Shown in pieces: positions 27,201 to 35,635 of a DNA stretch of 64,000 nucleotides. Position 1 is the stretch's first letter. Each line of letters opens with the position of its first letter. The DNA is from Rubrivivax sp. GTDB taxonomy: Bacteria; Pseudomonadota; Gammaproteobacteria; Burkholderiales; Burkholderiaceae_C. Position numbers and translations under genes: made by a program. Location of the stretch: contig JAHECD010000003.1 in assembly GCA_024641945.1 (NCBI GenBank), forward strand, positions 24,835-88,834. The letters are read 5' to 3'. The notes below the pieces were generated by a model that made no database searches, had not been told where the DNA came from, and saw nothing but the letters and a program-made list of their open reading frames with translations.

Positions 27201-30200
27201 GCATCTTCGCCCGGAGGGCCGGACAGCGCGGTGGACCATTCGGCAAGCTCGATGCTCAACCGGCGGGACAACTCGTCTGCCTCGTTCAGGAAGATATTGA
27301 ACATCGCCAGTTCGATGCGCAACGGGCCGATGACCTTGACCTGCTCCTCCTCGAAAGGCATCGGCAGCGAATCGAATGCACTCGGCGCGGCATCGGCCCC
27401 GTCGCTCGCGGCGGTCGCTTCGTCGAAGGCCGACATGTCGAGTTCGATCGTCTCGATCGTCGGCGCGGGCGCTTCGTCGCGCAGTCCCTCGGCCGGCATC
27501 GGCAGCCAAGGCACCGTGGCCATCATGCCGATATCGGCCGGCTCCGGTTCGTGCACCGGCGGCGGCGGCGGCGCGACCGGGGTCGGCGCAACCGAGTCGA
27601 GATCGCCGAAGTCGAGCGCAAATTCCGGCGCGGGGGGCGCCTCGACATGCCGCCGGACGTCGCCATCGGGGCGCGTCGCGGTGACGTCCAGATCGGGCAG
27701 CTCGAACGTGCCGAGGTCCAGTTCCTCCGCGGCCGGCAAGTCCGGCACGGCGTCGGCGAGCTCGCGCAATTCCGGCACCTCGGACACCGGCTCCAGGTCG
27801 GTCGATACGACCTCGGGCAAACGGGCCTCGACGGCATCGTCCGCTGCTGCGGCGGGAGCGGGTACCGGTGGCGCATCGACCGATGCGGGTGCCGGCTCCG
27901 CCGGAATCGACGGTTGTGCACCCGGCTTTTCGATCGCCTCGACACGCCCGGCGGTGCGCAACGCATCGGCGGCATTCACGACCGGCGCCGGTCGGTGCCC
28001 GTCGTCGCGGCCGTCGGCGATGGCATCGACCCATTCGCCCATGTAATCGAGCGCTTGCCGGGTCACCCCGAGCAGCGGGACGTCCATCGCGGCATTCTGC
28101 GCAAGGCGTGCGTTGTACAACTGCTCGCAGGCCCAACCGGCTTCGCCGAATTCGCCCAAACCCACCATGCGGGCGCTGCCCTTCAGCGTGTGGAAGGCGC
28201 GGCGCACGGCCGTCATTTCGCCCAGGTCGGCGCCGCTGTCGCGGTCGGCCGCGATCAGGCGCTCGAGTGCCTGGCGCGCCTCCTGCATGACTTCGCGCGC
28301 CTCTTCGATGAAGACCTCGCGCATCTCGCTGTCGTCGCCCGGCGCGGGCAAGGGAGCCGCCGCGGGCAGCGGCGGCGGCGCGAACGGCGCAGCCAGCGCC
28401 TGCATCGTCTGGGCGAGGTCGGCGCGCAAGGCGCGGCGCTCGCCTTCGTCGGCGGTCTGCTTCAGGGCGGCCTGCGCCGAGCTCATCGCATCGGCCAGCG
28501 AGCGCTCCTCGGCAAGCATGGCCTGTTGCGCCAGGCGGCCGAACTGGCTCGCCAGCACATCGTCGGACACCTCGTTGCCAGCCGCCGCACGCGCCAGCTG
28601 TTCGGCGCGGTCGGCCAGGTCCGGGCCCGGTGCGGAGTTGGAATCGGCGAAGGCCGGCGTGCGCTCGGCCTGGCCCATCACGGCGCGCAGGTTGCCCGTG
28701 GCGGGATCGAAGGTGAACAGCGACTTGGCGAGCTGGGGCTGCACGCTCAGCATGTCGATCAGGAAGCTCAGCGCGCCCAGGTTCTCGGCCAGCCGGTCGA
28801 ACGTGCCGGCACCGATGGCCTGGTGTGCATCGACCTCGGTCTGCGCCAGCGCGTCGACGTCGTCGCGCATGCGAAGCACGGCCGCCGACGCCTGGTCGAG
28901 GCCCAGCACCGACAGCACGCCGCGCATCGACGACAACTGCGCCGGCACCGGATACAGCACATCGCGTTTGGCGGGGTCGCGGAAATACTGGTCGATCTCC
29001 TTCTCGACTTCGGACAGCGAAGCGCGCAGTTCCTGCACGACGCTGCCCATGGTCTGGTGGTCGGAGACGCGGCGATACAGCTCCTCCATCCAGGTGTCGA
29101 GCGGCAGCGGCTCCGCGCCGCGGCGCACGTCCTGCACCCGTTGCGCGAGGCGTTTCACGCGCTGCTCGAGCTCGGGGTGATCGAGTTCGACGTCCTCGAG
29201 AGAGGCCTCGAGGTAGAGCACGCTGGTCGCGACTTCCATCGCCAGCGGCGCTGCGGGCGATTGGCCCGACTGCACGGTCTGTGCGGCAACGCCGGACAAC
29301 GCCTGTGCCAGTTCATCGCCGGCGGGGTAGAGCCTGCGCAGCGAGTCACCGACGAGCGAGAACGTCTCGTTCAGGGTCGAGACGCGGTGCATGTCGGCGC
29401 CGGCCACGGCCGACCATGCTTCGCGCGCCGCCGACACGCGCTTGCGTGCCTGCACGATCCACGCAGGGTCGTAGCGGCCGAGCGGGGAGGCATCGTAGTC
29501 CGGCAATGCCTCTGCACTGTCGAGGGCCCAGGCTTGCCGCACGGCGTCCAGGCGCGGCGCGGGGTGTTCGGCGCTCGGCGCCGCGGCACGCGCGCAGAAG
29601 AAGAGCAGGTCCTGCGCCAGGCGCTCGGAGACATCGGCCGCATTGGCGCTGGCGCGCGCCTGGGCCAGCAGGCGTGGCGCGGCGCGCTTGACGAAGACAT
29701 CACCACGCAGCAACCCCGCCGCCTGTGCCTGGAAGAGCGCCGCGGCCAGACGCCACAGCGTGGCCGGACGGCCCTGGCTGCCCGCGCCGAGGCTGGCGCA
29801 AAGGTCGCTCATGCGCCGCAGCGTCGTGCGGTCCGGACTGCGCATCAGGCGCAGCATCAGCGGCTCCATCGAATTGCGCACGGAGGCGTCGACCGGGCGC
29901 GGCTCGACACCGGCCTCGGCCGGCAATTCGCGCCAGCGCCATTCGCGGCCCCACAGGTCGGCAGGATGCACGCGGTCGGCGCCCGCGAGTTCTTGCACGG
30001 CGCGGTACTGCGGGAAAAGCGCGACCCCGGCCACCGCCTTGCCCGCAACGAGGCGCGCCATGTAGTCCAGCAAGGCGAACGAGGCATGCTCGATAACATC
30101 GACGGCCTGCGTCGTGGCCCGTGCCGGGCGCTCGATCATGCGTTGTACGGCCGCCTCGCTCGCACGCAGGAGCTGCGCCGGAACGACCATGCCGACGAGG

Positions 30201-30427
30201 GCCAGCGCGCCACCCGCCTGGTGCAACTGTGCACGTGCGCCTTGCAGCACCGACGGGTCGACCGTGTCGACGTCCGATCCGAGGATCGATTCGGATTCCT
30301 TCAGGTGCCGTCGCAGCGCCTTGTGCGCATTCTCGAGCGAGCGCCGGACTTCGTCCTGCACCCAGGACAATGCGCTCACATCGTCGACGCCTTGCTGCAT
30401 CGCTTGTTTGGGAAGTGGGGAGTTCAT
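24263..30427 (-). CDS. pilL: PilL/ChpA-type hybrid chemosensory histidine kinase
   Basis: A 2054-residue CheA-type kinase of the type IV pilus chemosensory (Pil-Chp) system that controls twitching motility. Domains, with rough positions: N-terminal scaffold with a degenerate Hpt-like segment (LHQAGGALALVG, about 70); Hpt 1 around His745 (FHTLKGSARMVGLGEFGEAG); Hpt 2 around His1079 (HSLAGSSATVGF); Hpt 3 around His1270 (LHTFKGGARLAG); dimerisation and HATPase (LRNCVTHGIEAPAARVA, about 1632, then GVGMDIVRSEV); CheW-like domain about 1760-1890 (VTQVVLLRCGDVTVAVPS); and a C-terminal REC domain from about 1929 (LVVDDSLTVRRV, phospho-Asp in VVLSDIEMPRMDG). The three Hpt His residues are present in family context. 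It follows pilJ after 16 bp. Confidence 0.94.
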   Translation of the reverse strand: MNSPLPKQAMQQGVDDVSALSWVQDEVRRSLENAHKALRRHLKESESILGSDVDTVDPSVLQGARAQLHQAGGALALVGMVVPAQLLRASEAAVQRMIERPARATTQAVDVIEHASFALLDYMARLVAGKAVAGVALFPQYRAVQELAGADRVHPADLWGREWRWRELPAEAGVEPRPVDASVRNSMEPLMLRLMRSPDRTTLRRMSDLCASLGAGSQGRPATLWRLAAALFQAQAAGLLRGDVFVKRAAPRLLAQARASANAADVSERLAQDLLFFCARAAAPSAEHPAPRLDAVRQAWALDSAEALPDYDASPLGRYDPAWIVQARKRVSAAREAWSAVAGADMHRVSTLNETFSLVGDSLRRLYPAGDELAQALSGVAAQTVQSGQSPAAPLAMEVATSVLYLEASLEDVELDHPELEQRVKRLAQRVQDVRRGAEPLPLDTWMEELYRRVSDHQTMGSVVQELRASLSEVEKEIDQYFRDPAKRDVLYPVPAQLSSMRGVLSVLGLDQASAAVLRMRDDVDALAQTEVDAHQAIGAGTFDRLAENLGALSFLIDMLSVQPQLAKSLFTFDPATGNLRAVMGQAERTPAFADSNSAPGPDLADRAEQLARAAAGNEVSDDVLASQFGRLAQQAMLAEERSLADAMSSAQAALKQTADEGERRALRADLAQTMQALAAPFAPPPLPAAAPLPAPGDDSEMREVFIEEAREVMQEARQALERLIAADRDSGADLGEMTAVRRAFHTLKGSARMVGLGEFGEAGWACEQLYNARLAQNAAMDVPLLGVTRQALDYMGEWVDAIADGRDDGHRPAPVVNAADALRTAGRVEAIEKPGAQPSIPAEPAPASVDAPPVPAPAAAADDAVEARLPEVVSTDLEPVSEVPELRELADAVPDLPAAEELDLGTFELPDLDVTATRPDGDVRRHVEAPPAPEFALDFGDLDSVAPTPVAPPPPPVHEPEPADIGMMATVPWLPMPAEGLRDEAPAPTIETIELDMSAFDEATAASDGADAAPSAFDSLPMPFEEEQVKVIGPLRIELAMFNIFLNEADELSRRLSIELAEWSTALSGPPGEDAVVLAHSLAGSSATVGFADLSTLARALEHALMRSNETNGLSPGEPDLYNEAADEIRRLLHQFAAGFLKSVTPGLVERLDDHQPEPMPAGSDVSDRDALPDLPDFKEDDTSVSFAESSGGSLGGDVPAPSLLAASDRGAAHDLDAAFAGADDSIDPDLFPIFAEEAEELLPQLHSRMREWAHRAADPGAAAACMRTLHTFKGGARLAGAMRLGERAHRLETSIEHLLADADIKPADVDPLVAQVDAIENDFTALRAALAAAAQQPAPAPEAAPVVAPEPMPVQALVSEPVEPSSPPVVEIAQEPAGVDLDDVPDGPCAEEPALAADDLADVATSLPLAAPPVDWSRFTAFDASLPVEAQERAPAVSTAAVRVRAALLDRMVNQAGEVSIARARMESDVGQLKSSLSDLTDNLDRMRSQLRDIEVQAESQISSRMEAAKAASAEFDPLEMDRFTRFQELTRMLAESVNDVATVQRSLQRTLQSTEDQLADQARLTRSLQDDLLRTRMIEFEALSERLYRVVRQAAKETQRQVKLDIVGGSIEIDRGVLDRMTAPFEHLLRNCVTHGIEAPAARVAAGKESTGAITIALHQEGNEVAVEFRDDGAGLNLERIRERAVAAGLLAADAAPSDAELADFIFTPGFSTAHSVTELAGRGVGMDIVRSEVVAMGGRIETDSTPGHGTRFRLVLPLTTAVTQVVLLRCGDVTVAVPSTLVEVVRRVRVDEVEQAYAAGTWMLGDVAVPFHWLGALLDREPRGAVAGRTVPVVVIRSAAQRVALHVDEIVGNQEVVVKNLGPQLARLPGLAGMTLLPSGAVSPIYNPVALAALYGDAARARLRAPAADTVVPVAVEPEAPAAPLILVVDDSLTVRRVTQRLLVREGYRVTTAKDGMDALERLAEEKPAVVLSDIEMPRMDGFDLVRNLRADARLADLPVIMITSRIAQKHRDYANELGVNHYLGKPYGEEELLSLVARHARRMSAPAPL

Positions 30428-30443
30428 CGGTCGGCCACCCGGA

Positions 30444-32768
30444 TCACGCGACCTTGAACCGCGCCACCGATGCGCGCAGATCCTCGGCCGTGCGGGAGAG
30501 TTCGCGCACCATCTGCGCGGTCGATTGCGTGCCCTCGCTGGTCTGCTCGGTGACCGCGAAGATGTGCTGGATGTTTGCGGCGACCACGTTGGCCGAGCGG
30601 GCCTCTTGCAATGCCTGTGACGAGATGCGCTCGATCAGCGCCGAGAGCTCGCGCGTGACGCGGTCGATGTCGCCGAGCGCGGAGCCGGCCGCGTCGCTCA
30701 GGCGCGCGCCCTCGACCACGCCGTTCGTCGAGCGCTCCATGGCGGCCACGGCGTCCTGCGTGTCGGTCTGAATGGTGCGTACCAGCGCCGAGATCTGGCG
30801 TGTCGCATCGGCCGAACGTTCGGCCAGGCGCTGCACTTCTTCCGCCACGACCGAGAAGCCGCGACCGGCATCACCGGCCGAAGCGGCCTGGATGGCCGCG
30901 TTCAGCGCCAGCACGTTGGTCTGCTCGGTGATGTCCGAGATCAGTTCGGTGATCTCGCCGATCTCCTGCGACGACTCGCCCAGCCGCTTGATGCGCTTGG
31001 ACGTGTCCTGGATCTGGTCGCGGATGGAGTTCATGCCGCCGATCGTGTTCTGCACCGCAGTCAGACCGGATTCGGCCGCCTGGAGCGACTGACGTGCCAC
31101 CTGCGCGGTGCGCTGCGCCTGGGCCGACACCTCGTTGATTCGCCCGGCCATCTGCAGCACCGATTCGCCCGTGTCCCGGATCTCGCGCAGCTGTTCGGCC
31201 GAGGCGGCCAGCAGTTCGGTGGACGTCTGCTCCACCTGCTGCGTGGTGTCGGTCACGCGCTCCACCGTGCTTTGCACCTGCGACACCAGGGTGCGCAGCT
31301 CTTCCACCGTGTAGTTCACCGAATCGGCAATCGCGCCGGTGATGTCCTCCGTCACCGTCGCCTGCTGCGTGAGATCGCCCTCGGCGACCGTCTGCAATTC
31401 GTTCATCAGGCGAAGAATGGCCGCCTGGTTGGCGTCGTTCACGCGCTTGGCTTCCTGCTCCTGGCGCTCGGCCTCGGCACGCTGCATGTCGGCCGCGCTG
31501 GAGCGCGTGACCTGGTCGTGCACGAAGAGGCGCAGCAGTCCGGCACCGCCGGCCAGCATCAGCAGGGCCGAGAACACGGCGACGGCCAGGTGCAGCGGCC
31601 CGAATCCACCGGCGACCGACAAGCGTTGCTGCAACTCGTCGAGTCCCTTGCGAAGCGGCTCGCTGTCCTTCAGGATTGCCGACTGTGCCTGCCGCGTGGC
31701 GACGAGGTTCTGCAGGTTGCCCAGGATCGCACCCGCCTGATTTCGCATCTCGGCGTACTGACCCGCCAAGGTCTTGAGGCGCTCCGACGTGGCACCGTCG
31801 CGCGTGCCCGGCAGGCGCATCTCGGGGTTGCCCGAGGCCAGCCCTTCGCTCAGCTCGCGAAACTGGTTCAGGTCCTTGCCGAGCAGGAAAACCGCCTCGG
31901 GGCTCACGCCCTCGAGCGTGAGGAATTCATTGGCACTCTTGCCGATGCGCTGCGTCAGCATGACGAGCTGGCCCGTTGCGGCCAGTTCGGCCGGCGTGCC
32001 ACCGTTCTGCAGTTTCGTCGCGGCCAGCGCCTCGGCGGTCTCGAGCAGCTCGCTCGACTGGCGGTTGATCGCGCGCAGCGCGACACCGACCTGCGTGAGG
32101 GTCTTTTCCTGCGCCAGAACGAGGCCTGCATTCTTCTCGGCGCGGTCGGCCAGCGTGACGAGCGGATCGACGGCGTCCATGAACGGCGGCGCCACCGCGT
32201 CGATGTCGGCGTCGCCCGTGCGCAGCGCGCGCAGGTTCTTGGCCAGCACCTGGGAACTGTCGCGCACTTCGGCAAAGGCCGGAATGCTGCCCACGAGGGC
32301 CTGGGTCACCGACTTGGCAAGCCGCTGCGACTGCATCTGCGCCTGGCCCGTCGCGCCGATCTGGACGGCGGCGCGGTTCGACGCGCCGATGCCCAGCACG
32401 ATGGCCGCGGTCAGCAGCAACATGCCGAAGACGACCATGCCGAACAGGATGCGCTGCTGCATCGCCACCGGCTGATTGCCGATGAACGGCAGGCCGGCGG
32501 GCAGCGGTGCGGGCACCGGGCGATCTTCGGCCAACGCACGCGTATCGCCGAAGCCGGTGCCCATCTCTGAAGGGGCCGCCTCGGAGATGATGGACGAGTC
32601 CGGCGACTGCGCCAGCGTGGTCATCGCTGCGCGATCGGCGGCGCGTGTGTCGATTTCATCGTCGATGCCGGGGAGCGACGGGGTGTCGTCCTCGAACGGC
32701 GCGGTCAGTGCGGCGTCGGCCGGTTCGTCGTGTGCCCCGCGGGACTTGAAACGATCGATGAAACCCAT
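30444..32768 (-). CDS. pilJ: PilJ, methyl-accepting chemoreceptor of the Pil-Chp system
   Basis: A 774-residue transmembrane chemoreceptor. Topology: cytoplasmic acidic N-terminal stretch of about 100 residues, TM1 at about 107-130 ([20 protein letters not shown]), periplasmic PilJ-type domain about 130-390, TM2 at about 393-415 ([17 protein letters not shown]), HAMP ([20 protein letters not shown]), then the MCP signalling helices with the hairpin [20 protein letters not shown]. PilJ senses an unknown cue tied to surface contact and signals to PilL through PilI. ATG at 32768 was chosen ([10 protein letters not shown]); the longer frame enters pilI. The order pilI-pilJ-pilL matches other betaproteobacteria. 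Confidence 0.94.
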   Translation of the reverse strand: MGFIDRFKSRGAHDEPADAALTAPFEDDTPSLPGIDDEIDTRAADRAAMTTLAQSPDSSIISEAAPSEMGTGFGDTRALAEDRPVPAPLPAGLPFIGNQPVAMQQRILFGMVVFGMLLLTAAIVLGIGASNRAAVQIGATGQAQMQSQRLAKSVTQALVGSIPAFAEVRDSSQVLAKNLRALRTGDADIDAVAPPFMDAVDPLVTLADRAEKNAGLVLAQEKTLTQVGVALRAINRQSSELLETAEALAATKLQNGGTPAELAATGQLVMLTQRIGKSANEFLTLEGVSPEAVFLLGKDLNQFRELSEGLASGNPEMRLPGTRDGATSERLKTLAGQYAEMRNQAGAILGNLQNLVATRQAQSAILKDSEPLRKGLDELQQRLSVAGGFGPLHLAVAVFSALLMLAGGAGLLRLFVHDQVTRSSAADMQRAEAERQEQEAKRVNDANQAAILRLMNELQTVAEGDLTQQATVTEDITGAIADSVNYTVEELRTLVSQVQSTVERVTDTTQQVEQTSTELLAASAEQLREIRDTGESVLQMAGRINEVSAQAQRTAQVARQSLQAAESGLTAVQNTIGGMNSIRDQIQDTSKRIKRLGESSQEIGEITELISDITEQTNVLALNAAIQAASAGDAGRGFSVVAEEVQRLAERSADATRQISALVRTIQTDTQDAVAAMERSTNGVVEGARLSDAAGSALGDIDRVTRELSALIERISSQALQEARSANVVAANIQHIFAVTEQTSEGTQSTAQMVRELSRTAEDLRASVARFKVA

Positions 32769-32808
32769 GATCTGAAATCCTTCCGTTGTGGCCGCTGCGG
32801 GCCACAGG

Positions 32809-33348
32809 TCACGCGGCAAGCGGTGCCGCGATCGAGAGAAACTGTTCGTGGATCGCCAGTTCCGCGAGGTCGAGTTCCTGCCACGGCCGGCCCTGTTCGT
32901 CGCGCCATTGGCGGCGCGCAAACGCAGGCAGACCCGGGGCGGCAGGGTCGGCGGTCATCTGGTCGGCATGGCGAAGGCCGGCCAGGCGGTCCACCCGCAG
33001 CGCACACAGCGCTCCGAGCACGGGATTCAAAGCCACCAGGCGGGCCGCGTCGCGACCGGCGATGTCGGCAGGCACCTCGGGGCGCAGGCCCAGGAAGGCG
33101 CCGAGATCGACCACACCATGAAGCCCGCCGCGCAGGTTGGCGACACCGCAGAACCACGGGCGTGTATGGGGCAGCGCACGCAGCCCGGCGGCCGAGAAGA
33201 TCTCTCCCGCCTGGTCCAGCGGCAGAAGGAACCCACCGCCACCCGCCTCGACGGCCAGCCACGAGGTGCGGCGCTCTTCCGTGCGTGCAGCCTGCATCCG
33301 CTCGGCCAGCCGCGCCTGGAGTTCACGCAAAGCTTCGCGTTGTGCCAT
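32809..33348 (-). CDS. pilI: PilI, CheW-like coupling protein
   Basis: A 179-residue adaptor that couples receptor PilJ to kinase PilL. The N terminus is a helix ([19 protein letters not shown]), followed by the CheW beta-fold: [31 protein letters not shown] (equivalent to the GxxNLRG block) and [19 protein letters not shown]. The C terminus has [16 protein letters not shown]. It lies between pilH and pilJ on the same strand, 40 bp from pilJ. Confidence 0.9.
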   Translation of the reverse strand: MAQREALRELQARLAERMQAARTEERRTSWLAVEAGGGGFLLPLDQAGEIFSAAGLRALPHTRPWFCGVANLRGGLHGVVDLGAFLGLRPEVPADIAGRDAARLVALNPVLGALCALRVDRLAGLRHADQMTADPAAPGLPAFARRQWRDEQGRPWQELDLAELAIHEQFLSIAAPLAA

Positions 33349-33410
33349 GGCTTATTGCCGGACGTGCCGGCAGGGTTCGAGCGAACGGGGGTCGGCGGGC
33401 TGAACGTAGA

Positions 33411-33776
33411 TCATTCGAGGGACTTGATCTTGGCGATCAGTTCGTCACCGTCGACCGGCTTGACGATGTAGTCACGTGCACCCTGGCGCATACCCCAGAC
33501 CCGGTCGGTTTCCTGGTTCTTGCTCGTGCACATGATGACGGGGATGGTCGACCAGCGCGGGTCGCGCGTGATCGCACGCGTGAGCTGGAAACCGTTCTGG
33601 CCCGGCATCACGACATCCATCAGGATCAGGTCGGGCGACTCCTCGGCCAGACGGCGCAGGGCGTCTTCGCCGTTCTCTGCCGTTCGCACGGCATAGCCGC
33701 GGCGCGTGAGCAGGCCGCTGACGTGGTGCAACTCGGTCTTCGAGTCGTCGACGAGGAGGATCTTGTGGATCGGCAT
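33411..33776 (-). CDS. pilH: PilH, CheY-like response regulator
   Basis: A 121-residue stand-alone receiver domain. Acidic pocket LLVDDSKTELHH, phospho-acceptor Asp in LILMDVVMPGQNGF, conserved Thr/Ser in VIMCTSKNQETD and Lys in DYIVKPVDGDEL. In the Pseudomonas Pil-Chp model PilH opposes PilG or tunes the phosphate flow from PilL/ChpA. Start ATG at 33776 matches the family N terminus (MPIHKILLVDDSKTE). It is located after pilG with a 35-bp gap. Confidence 0.93.
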   Translation of the reverse strand: MPIHKILLVDDSKTELHHVSGLLTRRGYAVRTAENGEDALRRLAEESPDLILMDVVMPGQNGFQLTRAITRDPRWSTIPVIMCTSKNQETDRVWGMRQGARDYIVKPVDGDELIAKIKSLE

Positions 33777-33811
33777 CGGGGGTTCCTGCGGATCGGGTCG
33801 GATTGGCGCCG

Positions 33812-34210
33812 TCAGTTCACCACGGACCGGAACTGCTCGACGGCGCGGAGCAGCTGCTCCTTGGTGAAGGGCTTGGTGAGGTAGTCCTGACTGCCCACCA
33901 TGCGGCCACGCGCCTTGTCGAACAGCCCGTCCTTGCTGGACAACATGATGACCGGCACATGGGCGAACTTGGGATTTCGCTTGATGATCGCGCAGGTCTG
34001 ATAACCGTCCAGACGCGGCATCAGGATGTCGCAGAAGACGATATCCGGCGCGTGGTCGTTGACCTTGGACAAAGCGTCGAAGCCGTCTTCGGCAAGCACC
34101 ACGACATGGCCGCCCTGGCGCAGGAAGATCTCGGCGCTGCGGCGTATCGTGTTGCTGTCGTCGATGACCAGCACGCGGGCCCCGGGGGGCGTTTCGATCT
34201 CGTTTTGCAC
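33812..34210 (-). CDS. pilG: PilG, CheY-like response regulator
   Basis: A 132-residue stand-alone receiver domain. Phosphorylation site features: VLVIDDSNTIRRSAE, Asp in IVFCDILMPRLDGYQT, VIMLSSKDGLFDKARG, and Lys in DYLTKPFTKEQL. Start is taken as GTG at 34210, preceded by AGGAG about 9 nt upstream; this removes a 33-residue upstream extension of low-complexity sequence (frame would begin at 34309). PilG promotes twitching motility in Pseudomonas. It follows the rubredoxin gene on the same strand. Confidence 0.92.
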   Translation of the reverse strand: MQNEIETPPGARVLVIDDSNTIRRSAEIFLRQGGHVVVLAEDGFDALSKVNDHAPDIVFCDILMPRLDGYQTCAIIKRNPKFAHVPVIMLSSKDGLFDKARGRMVGSQDYLTKPFTKEQLLRAVEQFRSVVN

Positions 34211-34336
34211 CTTCGCGTTCTCCTGCAGCGTCGTCCGGCCGAGGTGCAATCTGATCCATGACCGTCGGGTGGGGCCCCGATCGGCGGGTGCGCCCTTGGC
34301 GGGCTGCATCCGCCGGCGGCGCGAACGCCCGGCTTT

Positions 34337-34510
34337 CTAGATCTGCACCATCTCGAAATCTTCCTTGCGAGCACCGCACTCCGGACAGGTCCAGTTCATC
34401 GGCACGTCGGCCCAGGCGGTGCCTGGAGCGATGCCATGTTCGGGGTCCCCTGCGGCTTCGTCAAAGATCCAGCCACAGATCAGGCACATCCAGGTACGCG
34501 CGTCACTCAC
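34337..34510 (-). CDS. rubA: rubredoxin
   Basis: A 57-residue iron protein using a GTG start at 34510. The two Fe-binding cysteine knuckles are CLICGW near residue 9 and CPECGARKED near residue 42, with the conserved PGTAWADVPMNWTC between them. It carries single electrons, often to alkane hydroxylases or oxygen/ROS detoxification systems; its partner here is not identified. Rubredoxin directly upstream of pilG, divergent from a thiD-hemL pair, is a common Burkholderiales arrangement. Confidence 0.93.
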   Translation of the reverse strand: MSDARTWMCLICGWIFDEAAGDPEHGIAPGTAWADVPMNWTCPECGARKEDFEMVQI

Positions 34511-34528
34511 GATAGAAGCTTCGGATCA

Positions 34529-34585
34529 CTACAATGGTCGATGATTGTAGCCACCCGCATTTGCAGAAAAGCACGCATTTGTAGG
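34529..34585. promoter_or_regulatory. rubredoxin/thiD-like divergent control region with inverted and direct repeats
   Basis: The 153-bp gap between divergent rubredoxin (start 34510) and thiD-like (start 34664) is AT-richer than its surroundings. It contains a perfect inverted repeat CTACAAT (34529-34535) / ATTGTAG (34544-34550), whose minus-strand TACAAT can serve as the -10 of the rubredoxin-pil operon. A direct repeat follows: GCATTTGCAG (34557-34566) and GCATTTGTAG (34575-34584), 18 bp apart. A TATAAC at 34614-34619 is a possible -10 for the thiD-like gene. No -35 element is convincing. Confidence 0.4.
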
Positions 34586-34663
34586 CACATACGCAACGAT
34601 CCTAAGGCTCCGCTATAACTTCTGAAAGGCGCTCCGGATCCCTCCGCGGGCGGCCGTTTCCCG

Positions 34664-35635
34664 ATGCATCCCGAACCCCACGACAGTGCCGCGCCAGAAG
34701 AGGCGGCCCAGGAGCCCGCACCCCCCGCGTGCGTGTTGACCTTCAACGTGAACGACGCCAGCGGCGCTGGTGGCCTGGCCGGCGACGTGGCGACGATAGC
34801 CGCGATGGGCGCGCATCCGCTGCCCGTGGTCACGTCCATCGTGATGCGTGACACGGCGGAGGTCTTCGATCACCACCCGATCGACGACGAAGCTGTCACC
34901 GAGCAGGCGCGAACGATCCTCGAGGACGTCACGATCTCCGGATGGAAGGTCGGCTTCCTGGGCTCGGCCGACATCGTGAGCGCCGTGGCCGAGGTGCTTT
35001 CCGACTATTCGGAAATTCCGCTCGTCGCCTATATGCCAGACCTGTCCTGGCTCGACGAGGACCAGCTGCAGCCCTATCTGGACGCCTACCGCGAACTGAT
35101 CCTGCCGGCGACCGAAGTGCTCGTGGGCAACCACAAGACGCTCACCGACTTTCTGTTGCCCGAATGGGACAGCGAGCGCCCGGCATCGGCACGCGAACTG
35201 GCCGTGGCGGCCGGCGAGCGCGGCACGCGGTACGTGCTCGTTACCGGCATCATGCTGCCGGCCAAGGTGGGCAAGGATGGCACGGAGCAATTCATCGACA
35301 ACGTGCTGGCCTCGCCGCAGGGCGCCTTGACGGGCGAGAAGTTCGAGCGCTTCGACGCCGGGTTCGTCGGCGCCGGCGAGACACTCTCGGCCGCGCTGGC
35401 GGCGCTGCTGGCGGCCGGCAGCGAACTGCAGGCCGCCGTCGGCGAAGCGCTCGCCTTTCTCGACCAGAGCCTGGACGCGGGTTTCAGGCCCGGCATGGGC
35501 AATATCGTGCCCGACCGGTTCTTCTGGGCCCTGCCGCCGGCCGAGGAGGGCGACGAGCCGCCCACCGGCGGATCGTCCTTCGAGGACCCCGACGAAGGCC
35601 ACAACGGAAAGGGAGCACCGCGCCGTGTCCACTAA
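34664..35635 (+). CDS. ThiD-like hydroxymethylpyrimidine kinase family protein
   Basis: A 323-residue ribokinase-fold protein of the ThiD/pyridoxine kinase type, which phosphorylates hydroxymethylpyrimidine (phosphate) in thiamine synthesis. The N-terminal block [21 protein letters not shown] corresponds to the ThiD GxDPSGGAGIQAD motif, though diverged. The C-terminal active-site loop reads [15 protein letters not shown] where E. coli ThiD has [13 protein letters not shown], so the catalytic Cys is Glu and the anion-hole residues are changed. It has a Pro/Glu-rich N terminus and an acidic tail of about 30 residues. Its stop overlaps hemL by 11 bp, the common Burkholderiales thiD-hemL order. 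True HMP-P kinase activity is uncertain. Confidence 0.75.
   Translation: MHPEPHDSAAPEEAAQEPAPPACVLTFNVNDASGAGGLAGDVATIAAMGAHPLPVVTSIVMRDTAEVFDHHPIDDEAVTEQARTILEDVTISGWKVGFLGSADIVSAVAEVLSDYSEIPLVAYMPDLSWLDEDQLQPYLDAYRELILPATEVLVGNHKTLTDFLLPEWDSERPASARELAVAAGERGTRYVLVTGIMLPAKVGKDGTEQFIDNVLASPQGALTGEKFERFDAGFVGAGETLSAALAALLAAGSELQAAVGEALAFLDQSLDAGFRPGMGNIVPDRFFWALPPAEEGDEPPTGGSSFEDPDEGHNGKGAPRRVH

Noticed and set aside
27116..30457. An 1113-codon open frame on the plus strand opposite pilL.
   Set aside because: Antisense artefact of high GC content; no recognisable domain or ribosome binding site, while the minus-strand frame has all PilL domains.
34511..34663. Possible TPP riboswitch upstream of the thiD-like gene.
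   Set aside because: No THI-box-like CTGAGA or ACCTGA conserved strings are present; only short repeats and a -10-like TATAAC.
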